Positions 1 through 7,281 of a stretch of DNA of 52,389 bases are shown here, piece by piece. Each line of letters begins with the position of its first letter. Position 1 is the stretch's first letter. Location of the stretch: positions 1 through 52,389 of the forward strand of contig NZ_JAQIBB010000023.1 in assembly GCF_027920745.1 (NCBI RefSeq), in the 5' to 3' direction. The stretch is from Gallibacterium faecale (GTDB taxonomy: Bacteria; Pseudomonadota; Gammaproteobacteria; Enterobacterales; Pasteurellaceae). Both the position numbers and the translations under genes were made by a program. A model generated the notes under the pieces. It made no database searches. It was not told where the DNA came from and saw only the letters and a program-made list of their open reading frames with translations.

Positions 1-293
1 CGTTTTACCCAAACCTGCTGCACCGGTGATAACATTAATGTCGCCCTCAACATGAGCAAAATGCACAACATCTTGGCAACGGCGAGCTGCAAACGTCATC
101 ACAAAGGTTGCGTTAAACTGACGCTCTGACGTTCGAGTAAGCGTTTGACCGCTTCGTCAACATCATCAGTTCGTCCCGCATAAGTGCCCTTTAAATATTG
201 ATTAATTACCGCCACACTTTTACCCAACGCTTTAGCGACTTGTGTTTGTGTTGACCTCGTTTGTTCCATGTAATGCAATAATTGTTCTTTCAT
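1..293 (-). pseudogene. MuB-like transposition activator ATPase, partial and apparently frameshifted
   Basis: MuB proteins are AAA+ ATPases that bind target DNA and activate MuA. Here a 64-codon frame (293 down to 99) encodes a Cro-like helix-turn-helix, as at the N terminus of MuB. A second frame starting at 99 continues with MTFAARRCQDVVHFAHVEGD and reaches the Walker A sequence GAAGLGKT at the window edge. The two frames are separated by a short direct repeat (CTGACG at 118-123 and 126-131). Removing one 8-nt unit joins them as ...LLERQFNATFVMTFAARR. So this is either a gene broken by an 8-bp duplication or two coupled genes, since stop and start overlap as TGATG. The 3' end lies outside the window. 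Confidence 0.7.
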
Positions 294-295
294 CT

Positions 296-2263
296 TTATG
301 CTCCCATTGCTTTTTTGCGTTGATATTCAAGCTCTGACGGCAGTATTGCGACCCGTTCTTCGTTTTTCTGTTTTATGACTTGGTTTAAACCGTGCAATAA
401 ATCAGTACTTGGTTGATGTTCAATCGTAATAACTGGATTGGCTTCAGCTCTGATTTCATCGACTTGTTCTTGTTTAAGTTTCATTCGGCGTTGATGACGT
501 TCTTTGCGAGCTTTATCCACAAACGTTTCAGCAAATGCGGCACGTTTATTACCGTTCCAGATAGCTTCACAAAGATAAGTGCCGTCTTGTTTGCGGATAA
601 TCACACTGTTGGCGTCGTGGATATCAAACGCAACAACCACTTTTTCGCCGTCAACATCCAGCAATCTTTGACTAAAGTAATCGTTGTTAAAGAGTGATAC
701 CCAACCACGTTGAGCAACACGCAACACTTGCGGTCTAAACATATCGCGAGCTTCAATCGGCGTAACTCTAATAATGTCGTCATCATTTAATAACTGTTGA
801 CGTTTACGAGCGGGCGTCATACCGATTTCGCGGTGGATATGTTCGTTGTTGTACCAATCCACCCCAATTTGCACCGCATCGATAAACTGTTGCCAGGTTG
901 GCAATTTGCCTTTTGCCCACTGCTGTTTATCGGTTAATTCGGTTCGTCCATCTCTTAAAGCCTTGTCTAAACTAATGACAGCGGTTGAGGTTTTACGCAC
1001 TGTTTCGCGGTCTGCTCCTGTGCCGTGATAAGTGGCAAATTGGCGAGCAATGCGTAACGCTAAGGTTTGGTTTACACGTTCAATAATCCCACGTGCCTGC
1101 GGATTACCCGGTATCCCGGTTTGGTGATTAATACCTAGTCTTGGTAAAATCCCTGTAATGTCTGCATCTAACATCCAGTTTTTCTCACCACCACCGTTAT
1201 CTGAGTAGTAAATTGCCGGGATACCGTGTTTTTCGACACCGTAGCGGATTGCGTCAGCCACAGCTAAACAGTTTTCCGCGAGTGATACCGACCAACCAAC
1301 AATAAAGCGACTTGCGGTATCCATCACTAAGGTTAATTCAGGGATAAACGGGCGACCGTGTTCAAGGTGAGCAACTTTCATCTTCATTGAATGACCATCA
1401 CCAACCCAGACATCATTGGCTCTTAATACTGACCAGTCGCGTTTTACATAGGTATTTAATGCACGTAATTCCGCACCCGTTTTACGTCCAATCGCTCGCA
1501 TATACGGATTAAGTTTTTTCAATCCACGTCTTACAGCAGAGAGCGATGGCAAAATTTCAAGCATATAAGGCTGATCTGCATAATGTTCCGCTGCTTGTGA
1601 GATATATTGAGTATAGGCTTCGGCAATATTGACGCCGTTCGTGTTGCGATACACCGCTAAAAAGTGTGGCAACCAAACCAACTCATTGAGCTCTTTTTCT
1701 CGTCTTTGTAGAGGAGCAAGACGTTGTAATCTTTCGGCTGGGGTTTTACATTTTTCGTAATCAAGTACCCATTGATTGAGAGTTCTAGTAGAGAGCGTTC
1801 TATTACTTTTACCATCTTTATTACGTGCATTAGCAATATTGACTAACTCTTGTACGTGTTCAGGTAGCGTATTTTGTTTTGCCTGTTCGCAAAAATATTG
1901 GATTGCTTTATAACGTACATGTAATTGTTCCAACTGTTTTACATAAGCAACGATAGCCATTCTTGCATCAGCGATAGCACGTTGTTTATCTGTAAGCTCA
2001 TCTATATTTACAGGCTTAGTAACAACTTCACTTTTTGGTTTTGTCATTACTGATACAGCAAGTTTTTGTTTAATTTCATCTTGCACGTCTCGAGGTAATG
2101 ATGCTAATTCATATTCATAACCACCACCTTTACCAACTCGTTTACGACCAATCCAAAATTGTTTTTTAGCTTGATGATTTACTCCTTGCCTTGTATTAGG
2201 TAAACAGGCTAAACTTAAATTAGCTAATTCAGTGGCGGTGTAATGCGTTTTTAGGTTATTCAT
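296..2263 (-). CDS. Mu-type DDE transposase (MuA-like)
   Basis: This 655-residue protein would pair prophage ends and carry out strand transfer in the nucleoid. The N terminus (about 1-65) has the Mu-type winged-helix pattern with KRVGKGGGYEYEL. The catalytic core holds D289 (in VGDGH), D355 (in YYSDNGG) and E395 (in RGIIERVNQ), the expected DDE triad with family spacing. A C-terminal beta-barrel and a basic tail follow, about residues 500-655. Length matches phage Mu A (663). The frame is intact, so catalysis is likely preserved even though the neighbouring MuB looks broken. It is transcribed leftward from the early promoter region, 8 nt after the Ner-like gene and 2 nt before MuB. Confidence 0.95.
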   Translation of the reverse strand: MNNLKTHYTATELANLSLACLPNTRQGVNHQAKKQFWIGRKRVGKGGGYEYELASLPRDVQDEIKQKLAVSVMTKPKSEVVTKPVNIDELTDKQRAIADARMAIVAYVKQLEQLHVRYKAIQYFCEQAKQNTLPEHVQELVNIANARNKDGKSNRTLSTRTLNQWVLDYEKCKTPAERLQRLAPLQRREKELNELVWLPHFLAVYRNTNGVNIAEAYTQYISQAAEHYADQPYMLEILPSLSAVRRGLKKLNPYMRAIGRKTGAELRALNTYVKRDWSVLRANDVWVGDGHSMKMKVAHLEHGRPFIPELTLVMDTASRFIVGWSVSLAENCLAVADAIRYGVEKHGIPAIYYSDNGGGEKNWMLDADITGILPRLGINHQTGIPGNPQARGIIERVNQTLALRIARQFATYHGTGADRETVRKTSTAVISLDKALRDGRTELTDKQQWAKGKLPTWQQFIDAVQIGVDWYNNEHIHREIGMTPARKRQQLLNDDDIIRVTPIEARDMFRPQVLRVAQRGWVSLFNNDYFSQRLLDVDGEKVVVAFDIHDANSVIIRKQDGTYLCEAIWNGNKRAAFAETFVDKARKERHQRRMKLKQEQVDEIRAEANPVITIEHQPSTDLLHGLNQVIKQKNEERVAILPSELEYQRKKAMGA

Positions 2264-2271
2264 GTTTTTTC

Positions 2272-2538
2272 TTAACCTCTATTCGCGTACTTTTTACTTT
2301 TACGGTGAGCATAACGTTCTGGCCAGATTTTCTCTGGTGGTTCGCCAATAGCTTCCGCAATAATGCGTTCTCCTTTTAACCAAGGTCGATCAAAAGCATT
2401 TTTTAAAGTACTGCCATTGCTATATCCGTGATATAGAGATAGTTGTCTTAAAGACCATCCTTTTTTAGCTAATGCAGCTTTGATGTCTTCCCTATGCCAA
2501 TCAAAAGCTGCTTTTTTATCGTTAATTAATGTCCGCAT
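2272..2538 (-). CDS. Ner-like DNA-binding regulator (Nlp family)
   Basis: This small protein of about 88 residues has the Ner/Nlp helix-turn-helix: WHREDIKAALAKKGWSLRQL followed by a Gly-Tyr-Ser-turn and KIWPERY near the C terminus. In Mu, Ner shuts off early and repressor transcription by binding between the divergent promoters. I place the start at 2538 because AAGGAG lies 7 nt upstream on the minus strand; the frame stays open further upstream but without a ribosome site. It is first in the minus-strand early operon before the MuA gene. The C-terminal tail (HRKSKKYANRG) is basic. The family call is firm; its exact operators are not proven. Confidence 0.88.
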   Translation of the reverse strand: MRTLINDKKAAFDWHREDIKAALAKKGWSLRQLSLYHGYSNGSTLKNAFDRPWLKGERIIAEAIGEPPEKIWPERYAHRKSKKYANRG

Positions 2539-2745
2539 TAGATAACTCCTTTCGTTTAATCTATGCGGTAAACATATACCTGTTTTCAGGTAAAGCAAGC
2601 TGTAAAACAACTCTTTTACAGTTAAAAAATAATAAAATTAACCTGTAATTTGGTAATTTATTGATTTTCAAACAAATTTTTTAACTGTAAAAAGTGAAAA
2701 AATAAATGTAGAGATTTTCTGGTTATGGATTTTAACTGTAAAAAG
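2539..2745. promoter_or_regulatory. Early/repressor divergent operator region of the Mu-like prophage
   Basis: The gap between the divergent Ner-like and repressor genes carries several related motifs. ACCTGTTTTCAGGT at 2578-2591 is a palindrome. CTGTAAAA and TTTTACAG form an inverted pair at 2600-2607 and 2614-2621. AACTGTAAAA occurs at 2683-2692 and again at 2734-2743, the last inside codons 4-7 of the repressor gene. A shared CTGTAAAA core repeated around divergent promoters is what repressor or Ner operators look like. I did not find a convincing -35/-10 pair, and which protein binds which site is inference. Confidence 0.6.
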
Positions 2746-3420
2746 GTTAATGGATTAGGTGAACGCATTAGGAATTGCCGAGAAATAGCTAAATTGTCTA
2801 GGGCAGCAGTATCTGAAAGATTAAATGTTGCAACATCAACTTTGCAAGCATGGGAAAGTGGGGAGAGAGAACCTCCTGCTTCAGGGATAGTTGGTCTAGC
2901 AGAAATACTAAACACTTCAATAAATTATTTACTGTATGGGGTAGAGTTACAAAATACCGATATTCAGGTAAATACAACACCAGATGTATTACAAGACGAA
3001 TATGATGGCTCCGTATGTATAAATGATTATAGGAATATTTTCGTTTCGGCTGGCTTTGGGCGATTTAACGAAGAAGTGAGAAACCCTGACTATGTTCGTA
3101 TTGATTCTAACTGGGTAAAAAGTAGGGGGTTTAAAGCCAGTGAATTAGCTATGTTCAAAGTTAGTGGGGATAGCATGTACCCTACACTCAAAGATGAAGA
3201 AGATATTATTATTCATACTGCACAGAAAAAACTCAAAGAAGGGAAAATATATGTCATTAATCATCAAGGAGCAATGTGGGTTAAAAAAATTAGATTTGAA
3301 CTAAGTGGTGTTAAGTTAATTAGTGATAACCCAATGTATCCACCAATCCCATTAACTTGGGATGAAGCTAACGCTTTAATTGTTATTGGGCAAGTTGTTA
3401 GAGGATATAGAGATTTTTAA
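2725..3420 (+). CDS. Prophage repressor, helix-turn-helix plus S24/LexA-like peptidase
   Basis: This 231-residue protein likely keeps the prophage silent. Residues 10-70 form an XRE-type helix-turn-helix (ERIRNCREIAKLSRAAVSER...TLQAWESGER). Residues about 105-225 form an S24 peptidase domain with the nucleophile S150 in VSGDSMYPTL and a lysine of the dyad at K187 or K188 in AMWVKKI. By analogy with CI and LexA, RecA filaments could trigger self-cleavage and induction, probably at an Ala-Gly-type bond near VSAGFG (about 107-112). Mu's own c repressor lacks this peptidase domain, but many Mu-like elements have this type. The start at 2725 has only a weak ribosome site; a nearby operator-like repeat overlaps codons 4-7. 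Confidence 0.9.
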   Translation: MDFNCKKVNGLGERIRNCREIAKLSRAAVSERLNVATSTLQAWESGEREPPASGIVGLAEILNTSINYLLYGVELQNTDIQVNTTPDVLQDEYDGSVCINDYRNIFVSAGFGRFNEEVRNPDYVRIDSNWVKSRGFKASELAMFKVSGDSMYPTLKDEEDIIIHTAQKKLKEGKIYVINHQGAMWVKKIRFELSGVKLISDNPMYPPIPLTWDEANALIVIGQVVRGYRDF

Positions 3421-3426
3421 AATTTA

Positions 3427-3484
3427 AAAGTGATCACACGATTTTTAAAAACAGATTAAAACGTTTTTAAACGTGGATCACTTT
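3427..3484 (+). terminator. Long inverted repeat after the repressor gene
   Basis: AAAGTGATCACACG at 3427-3440 pairs with CGTGGATCACTTT at 3472-3484: a 13-bp stem with one bulged base, enclosing a loop of about 31 nt rich in T and A runs. It starts 6 nt after the repressor stop codon. It could end repressor transcription or be a protein-binding site near the prophage end. There is no U-tract after the stem, so a simple intrinsic terminator is not certain. Confidence 0.5.
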
Positions 3485-3641
3485 ATGCAAAAAATAACGC
3501 ATTTTTCGCTCATTTCTGATCAAATTCATTTCCTTTATATTTTGCATAAAATATCAAAGATTTCCACAGCAAGTCATTGTTTCCTTTAAATTTTTTTTCG
3601 ACCAATTCATATTCTTTTTTTGTTTTTATTTTTATGCAAAA
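3482..3641. repeat. Three copies of TTTATGCAAAA, likely MuA end-binding sites
   Basis: The 11-mer TTTATGCAAAA occurs at 3482-3492, inverted at 3540-3550, and again at 3631-3641. Measured from the proposed prophage terminus at 3658, the copies lie about 18, 109 and 167 nt inward. In phage Mu the left-end sites L1-L3 lie at roughly similar distances (family knowledge, approximate). The match in number, place and spacing makes these the best candidates for transposase-binding sites L1 (3631), L2 (3540) and L3 (3482). Confidence 0.65.
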
Positions 3642-3658
3642 TCAATCAGTACCCCACA

Positions 3659-3833
3659 TGAGCCAACAGAAACTCGTCATATTGTAGTACGAGATAAACA
3701 ATTAATTATTTCACCAAGCTGGTCAATTCATTCTGGTTGCGGTACGAAGAATTACAGCTTTGTTTGGGGTATGGCTGGCGAAAACCAAACTTTTGATGAT
3801 ATGGATTTTATTCCAATGCAAGAGTTACGTTAG
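3659..3833 (+). pseudogene. kduI: 3' fragment of kduI (5-dehydro-4-deoxy-D-glucuronate isomerase), split by the prophage
   Basis: KduI interconverts 5-keto-4-deoxyuronate and 3-deoxy-D-glycero-2,5-hexodiulosonate in breakdown of pectin- or glycosaminoglycan-derived uronates. The frame ending at 3833 reads EPTETRHIVVRDKQ, then ISPSWSIHSG, FVWGMAGENQ and DDMD...LR at the end. These are the conserved C-terminal sequences of KduI, and the fragment covers about its last 58 residues of roughly 280. There is no start codon: the frame runs into prophage DNA. Conserved sequence resumes at Glu (3660-3662), preceded by a T that fits the third base of a Gly codon. The 5' part should lie on the far side of the prophage, outside the window. 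The enzyme is inactivated here. Confidence 0.88.
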
Positions 3834-3880
3834 CAATATTTCTTTATTTTTATACACACTATCCAATACAGGAGAGCAAT

Positions 3881-4867
3881 ATGAAAATCTTCAAATTATC
3901 AAAAAAAGCTACACTTTTAGCAACAGCCATTACAGCACTTTATTCTTCTTATGTTACCGCCGCAACAGAATTAAAAGTGGCTTTTAATCAGTCAGATAAA
4001 CATCCGCAATATCAAGCATTAAAACAGTTTGGTGAAGATCTTGCAAAAGCGACCGATGGTCGTTACAAAGTGAGTGTATTTCCGAATGAATTATTAGGTG
4101 ACCAACGTGCTTCATTAGAATTAGTACAAAATGGTGCTATTCAAATGGCTGTTGTTGCAAATCCATTAGTTGAAAATTTTGATAAAACATTTGCGGTATT
4201 GGGGATTCCTTATGTTTATGCAAATACAGCACACCAAGAAAAAGTCTTTACTTCTGGTATCTTAGATGAGTTATTTGCTTCAACCAAAAAATTCGGCTTT
4301 GAGGTATTAACCGCATATACCGCAGGTGCAAGAAGTCTTTATACCAAAGGCGCACCAATTAAAACAAAAGAAGATTTAAAAGGTAAGAAAATCCGTGTAT
4401 TACAATCAGATACGATGATTAAGATGCTTGCTTGTATGGGTGGTACGGGTGTTCCGATGAACCAAGGTGAAGTTTACACTGCAATTCAACAAGGTGTATT
4501 AGATGGAGCAGAAAATAACGAAATTACCTATGCAGATTTAAAACAATATGAAGTCGCACCTTATTTCTCTCGTACAGGGCATTTACGCGTTGCTGACTTA
4601 TTAGTCGTGAGTGAATCATTCTTATCTTCAATGACACCAGAAGATCAAGCTACTTTGAAAAAATTAGCGAAAGAAAGTACTAAAAAAGAATTTGAATTAT
4701 GGAATGCTCAAATTAAAAAAGCGGAAGCTTTGGCTAAAGAAAAAGGTGCAACCTTTGTGGAAGTAGATACTACGCCATTCCAAGAAAGCTGCAAACCATT
4801 ACAAGAAGAATTAATTAAGACGCCAACCCAAAAAGCGTTATACGAAAAGATTATCGCATTGAAATAA
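3881..4867 (+). CDS. TRAP transporter solute-binding protein (DctP family), likely for a uronate
   Basis: This periplasmic protein of 328 residues captures an organic acid for a sodium-driven TRAP permease. Residues 1-27 are a signal peptide (Lys-rich start, hydrophobic core, cleavage after SSYVTA). The mature part has the DctP fold, with GARSLYTK and the KGKKIRV segment whose arginine in this family salt-bridges the substrate carboxylate. AGGAG lies 8 nt before the ATG. The membrane genes dctQ and dctM follow. Adjacency to kduI suggests hexuronate or an unsaturated/keto-uronate as substrate, but that rests on context only. The prophage upstream may cut it off from its original promoter. Confidence 0.9.
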   Translation: MKIFKLSKKATLLATAITALYSSYVTAATELKVAFNQSDKHPQYQALKQFGEDLAKATDGRYKVSVFPNELLGDQRASLELVQNGAIQMAVVANPLVENFDKTFAVLGIPYVYANTAHQEKVFTSGILDELFASTKKFGFEVLTAYTAGARSLYTKGAPIKTKEDLKGKKIRVLQSDTMIKMLACMGGTGVPMNQGEVYTAIQQGVLDGAENNEITYADLKQYEVAPYFSRTGHLRVADLLVVSESFLSSMTPEDQATLKKLAKESTKKEFELWNAQIKKAEALAKEKGATFVEVDTTPFQESCKPLQEELIKTPTQKALYEKIIALK

Positions 4868-4876
4868 GCAAAAAAG

Positions 4877-4901
4877 AGGATAGGTGAAATATGCCTATCC
4901 T
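4877..4901 (+). promoter_or_regulatory. Stem-loop between the TRAP binding-protein gene and its permease genes
   Basis: AGGATAGG (4877-4884) pairs with CCTATCCT (4894-4901), an 8-bp stem with a 9-nt loop, followed by TATTTATTT. It sits in the 66-nt gap before dctQ. Such hairpins often act as partial terminators or mRNA 3'-end stabilisers, giving more binding protein than permease. The T-run is interrupted, so partial termination is more likely than full. Function is inferred. Confidence 0.6.
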
Positions 4902-4933
4902 TATTTATTTGAGGCGATGCGTGGAGGTGTGTG

Positions 4934-5419
4934 GTGTTTAAAGCATTATTTGCAATTAAAAAGATACTGGATAAGGTCATTGAAGGAATCTGTATTTTCA
5001 TTGTTGGTTTAATGACAATTCTGATTACTTATCAATTTGTTGTCCGTTATGTATTTAATAGTCCAAGTGCAGTTAGTGAAATTTTATCTCGTTATTTATT
5101 TGTTTGGTTAATTCTATTTGCGGGTGCTTATGTTTTTGGATTAAGAGAGCATATGGAAATTGGTTTCTTAAAAAATAAGCTTCCACCAAAATTACAAATT
5201 GTTGCTGATTCTATTTCAGAACTTGCGATTGCTGCATTTGCAATTGGAGTAATGATTATTGGTGGTTATAGCGCCACAGTTAGACAAATGTTTCAACTTG
5301 ATTCGGCGTTACAAATTCCAATCGGTTTTATTTATTCAGCGATTCCAATTAGTGGTGGAATCATCGTTTTTTATTCAATCTGTAATTTAGTGAAATTTTA
5401 TCAACGTCCAAAAGCGTAG
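4934..5419 (+). CDS. TRAP transporter small membrane subunit (DctQ family)
   Basis: This 161-residue inner-membrane protein has four hydrophobic segments (about residues 18-38, 47-67, 88-110, 130-150) and the usual DctQ features such as YVFNSPSAVSEILSRYLFVWLI. It forms the permease with DctM. Two GTG codons, 4931 and 4934, could start it. I prefer 4934 because GGAGG (4923-4927) then has normal spacing; 4931 would be only 3 nt away. It ends 22 nt before the dctM start. Confidence 0.88.
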   Translation: MFKALFAIKKILDKVIEGICIFIVGLMTILITYQFVVRYVFNSPSAVSEILSRYLFVWLILFAGAYVFGLREHMEIGFLKNKLPPKLQIVADSISELAIAAFAIGVMIIGGYSATVRQMFQLDSALQIPIGFIYSAIPISGGIIVFYSICNLVKFYQRPKA

Positions 5420-5441
5420 ATAGATCTAGAAGGAATATATT

Positions 5442-6749
5442 ATGGATTTAGCAACAACTGCCGCCTTAATCATGCTTGTCGGCACAGTCTTTTTCTTAGT
5501 AATAGGTGCGCCTATTAGTATTAGTGTTGGAATTTCCTCTGTTGCTGCAATGTTAGCAATATTGCCGTTTCAAGGAGGAATGGTCACTTCTGCACAACGT
5601 ATTTTTGTTGGCTTAGATTCTTTTGCCTTATTAGCAATACCATTTTTTATTTTAGCTGGAAATATAATGAATAGTGGTGGAATTGCTATCCGTTTAATTA
5701 ATTTTGCTAAGATTTTTAGTCATTTCTTACCAGGTTCATTAGCACAAACCACAATAATTTCTAATATGTTATTCGGTTCTATTAGTGGATCTGGTGTTGC
5801 TTCTGCGGCAGCGGTGGGCGGAATCATGACGCCAATTGAGAAAAAAGAGGGATATGATCCACGCTATAGTGCAGCGGTAAATATTGCATCTGCACCAACG
5901 GGTATGTTGATTCCGCCAAGTAATACGGTGATTGTATATGCAACGGTTGCTGGAAGTGTATCTGTGTCTGCATTATTTATGGCAGGTTATTTACCAGGTA
6001 TTCTATGGGGCGTTGCGGTGATGATTATAGCTGGATTCATGGCAAAGAAACGTGGATATGTGGCAAAAGAAAAAATCACCTGTGCTGAAAGTGTGAAAGT
6101 AGCGTTAGCAGCCATTCCAAGTCTTTCATTAGTTATTATTGTTATTGGAGGAATCTTGGCAGGAGTTTTCACTGCAACAGAAGCTTCTGCAATAGCGGTG
6201 GTTTACTCTTTATTTTTGAGTTTATGTTATCGTACATTCTCTCTTAAAATGTTACCGCAAATTTTCTTACAAACTGCAAAAATGTCTGCCATAGTGATTT
6301 TTATGTTGGCGACTTCATCAGTAATGTCGTGGGTAATGGCATTTACACAAATTCCTAATATGATCGCATCTGGATTATTGTCTGTTACCGATAATCCAAT
6401 CTTAATTTTATTAATTATTAATGTGATTCTGTTGTTGGTGGGAACGTTTATGGATCCAACACCTGCCGTGTTGATCTTTACACCGATTTTCTTACCAATT
6501 TGTACCTCTTTAGGAATGAGTCCTGTACAATTCGGAATTTTACTCGTATTTAATCTTTCATTAGGTACAATTACCCCACCAGTTGGACCAATTCTATTTA
6601 CTGGTTGTAAGGTAGGAAATGTTGAAATTGAGCAGGTAATCAAAACATTATTACCTTTCTTTTTCGCGATTTTCGTGACTTTAATGTTAGTGACTTATAT
6701 TCCTGCTATTTCAATGTCTATTCCAGAGTTAATGGGATTAGTTAAATAA
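5442..6749 (+). CDS. TRAP transporter large permease subunit (DctM family)
   Basis: This 435-residue polytopic protein is the transport channel of the TRAP system, driven by the Na+ or H+ gradient. Its length and its roughly 11-12 hydrophobic segments match DctM. Family sequences are visible: LDSFALLAIPFFILAGNIM near the N terminus, FGSISGSGVASAAAVGGIM in the middle, and FNLSLGTITPPVGPILF near the C terminus. AGAAGG precedes the ATG by 9 nt. It is the last gene of the dctPQM set. No substrate can be read from its sequence. Confidence 0.92.
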   Translation: MDLATTAALIMLVGTVFFLVIGAPISISVGISSVAAMLAILPFQGGMVTSAQRIFVGLDSFALLAIPFFILAGNIMNSGGIAIRLINFAKIFSHFLPGSLAQTTIISNMLFGSISGSGVASAAAVGGIMTPIEKKEGYDPRYSAAVNIASAPTGMLIPPSNTVIVYATVAGSVSVSALFMAGYLPGILWGVAVMIIAGFMAKKRGYVAKEKITCAESVKVALAAIPSLSLVIIVIGGILAGVFTATEASAIAVVYSLFLSLCYRTFSLKMLPQIFLQTAKMSAIVIFMLATSSVMSWVMAFTQIPNMIASGLLSVTDNPILILLIINVILLLVGTFMDPTPAVLIFTPIFLPICTSLGMSPVQFGILLVFNLSLGTITPPVGPILFTGCKVGNVEIEQVIKTLLPFFFAIFVTLMLVTYIPAISMSIPELMGLVK

Positions 6750-6775
6750 GAGGGATTCAGGGAGATTAATGCTAT

Positions 6776-7192
6776 ATGTTGGAGCAGCTGTTTAATCTAC
6801 CGCACTTTCTCTTACTTGGCTCGCAGGTGTCGGCACTGAGTTCTCTGTTATCAGCGTGCCGTACGGCAACAGCGATCTATGTTTCTTCTAAATATGTAGC
6901 CCTGTTTTTTGTGATTATTGGGATTACATTTGGTTATGTTGTTTCAGATTCAATTTGGCAATTTTTTCCAATTTTAGGTACTACAATAGGAACAATTTCA
7001 CTATTTCTATTGAAAGGAATTCCGATGCGATTATTAATGTTGGTTGGATCGGGGTGTTGGTTGACAAATAACATTATCGTGGGATCTTTGGGTGGAATTC
7101 TGCTCGAATCTACTGTGATAGTGATGAATTCAATCACTATTTTACGTTTAGTGTTACAAAATAAAGAAAAACAGCGAGTTATCTCTGAATAG
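6776..7192 (+). CDS. YgjV-like inner-membrane protein, N-terminally short
   Basis: Role unknown. The 138 residues match the C-terminal three quarters of the YgjV family (about 183 residues in E. coli): HFLLLGSQVSALSSLLSACRT, then FPILGTTIGTISLFLLKGIP, then the CWLTNNIIVGSLGG segment. The first 40 or so residues of the family are missing. Similarity starts almost at the first codon, right next to an AAGTGCGGT uptake signal (complement at 6799-6807). Upstream DNA does not encode the missing part in any frame I could see. It may be a truncated relic or a shorter functional form. At least four hydrophobic segments remain. It lies 26 nt after dctM. Confidence 0.6.
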   Translation: MLEQLFNLPHFLLLGSQVSALSSLLSACRTATAIYVSSKYVALFFVIIGITFGYVVSDSIWQFFPILGTTIGTISLFLLKGIPMRLLMLVGSGCWLTNNIIVGSLGGILLESTVIVMNSITILRLVLQNKEKQRVISE

Positions 7193-7246
7193 AAGAAATT
7201 TAGGTAAAATATTCATCTTTTTAGCGATCTATTTTTATGATCAGGC

Positions 7247-7275
7247 TTGAGAAATCAAGATAAAGTGAGTATAAT
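7247..7275 (+). promoter_or_regulatory. Promoter of the rpmB-rpmG operon
   Basis: TTGAGA (7247-7252) and TATAAT (7270-7275) are separated by exactly 17 bp. This is a near-consensus sigma-70 promoter. Transcription would start near 7282, giving a leader of about 125 nt before rpmB. Confidence 0.8.
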
Positions 7276-7281
7276 CCACGA

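Larger units (their letters stand above)
1..3658. mobile_element. Mu-like transposable prophage, early (left) end, continuing beyond the window start
   Basis: Seen: a divergent early region with a repressor on plus and a Ner-like, MuA-like and MuB-like series on minus, in the order known from phage Mu. The segment ends abruptly inside a kduI gene. The terminal dinucleotide CA at 3657-3658 reads TG on the other strand, and the sequence inward begins TGTGGGG, which fits the TG...CA ends of Mu-type elements. Only the regulatory and transposition end is present; late genes and the right end lie to the left, outside the window. The boundary at 3658 is my inference from where the kduI reading resumes with a Gly-Glu-Pro codon pattern. 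Confidence 0.85.

Noticed and set aside
413..697. ORFs opposite the MuA gene
   Set aside because: Antisense shadows of a strongly supported transposase frame.
3760..3987. 75-codon ORF overlapping the kduI remnant and the start of the TRAP binding-protein gene
   Set aside because: Another frame of two real genes; the kduI and dctP frames are supported by conserved residues.
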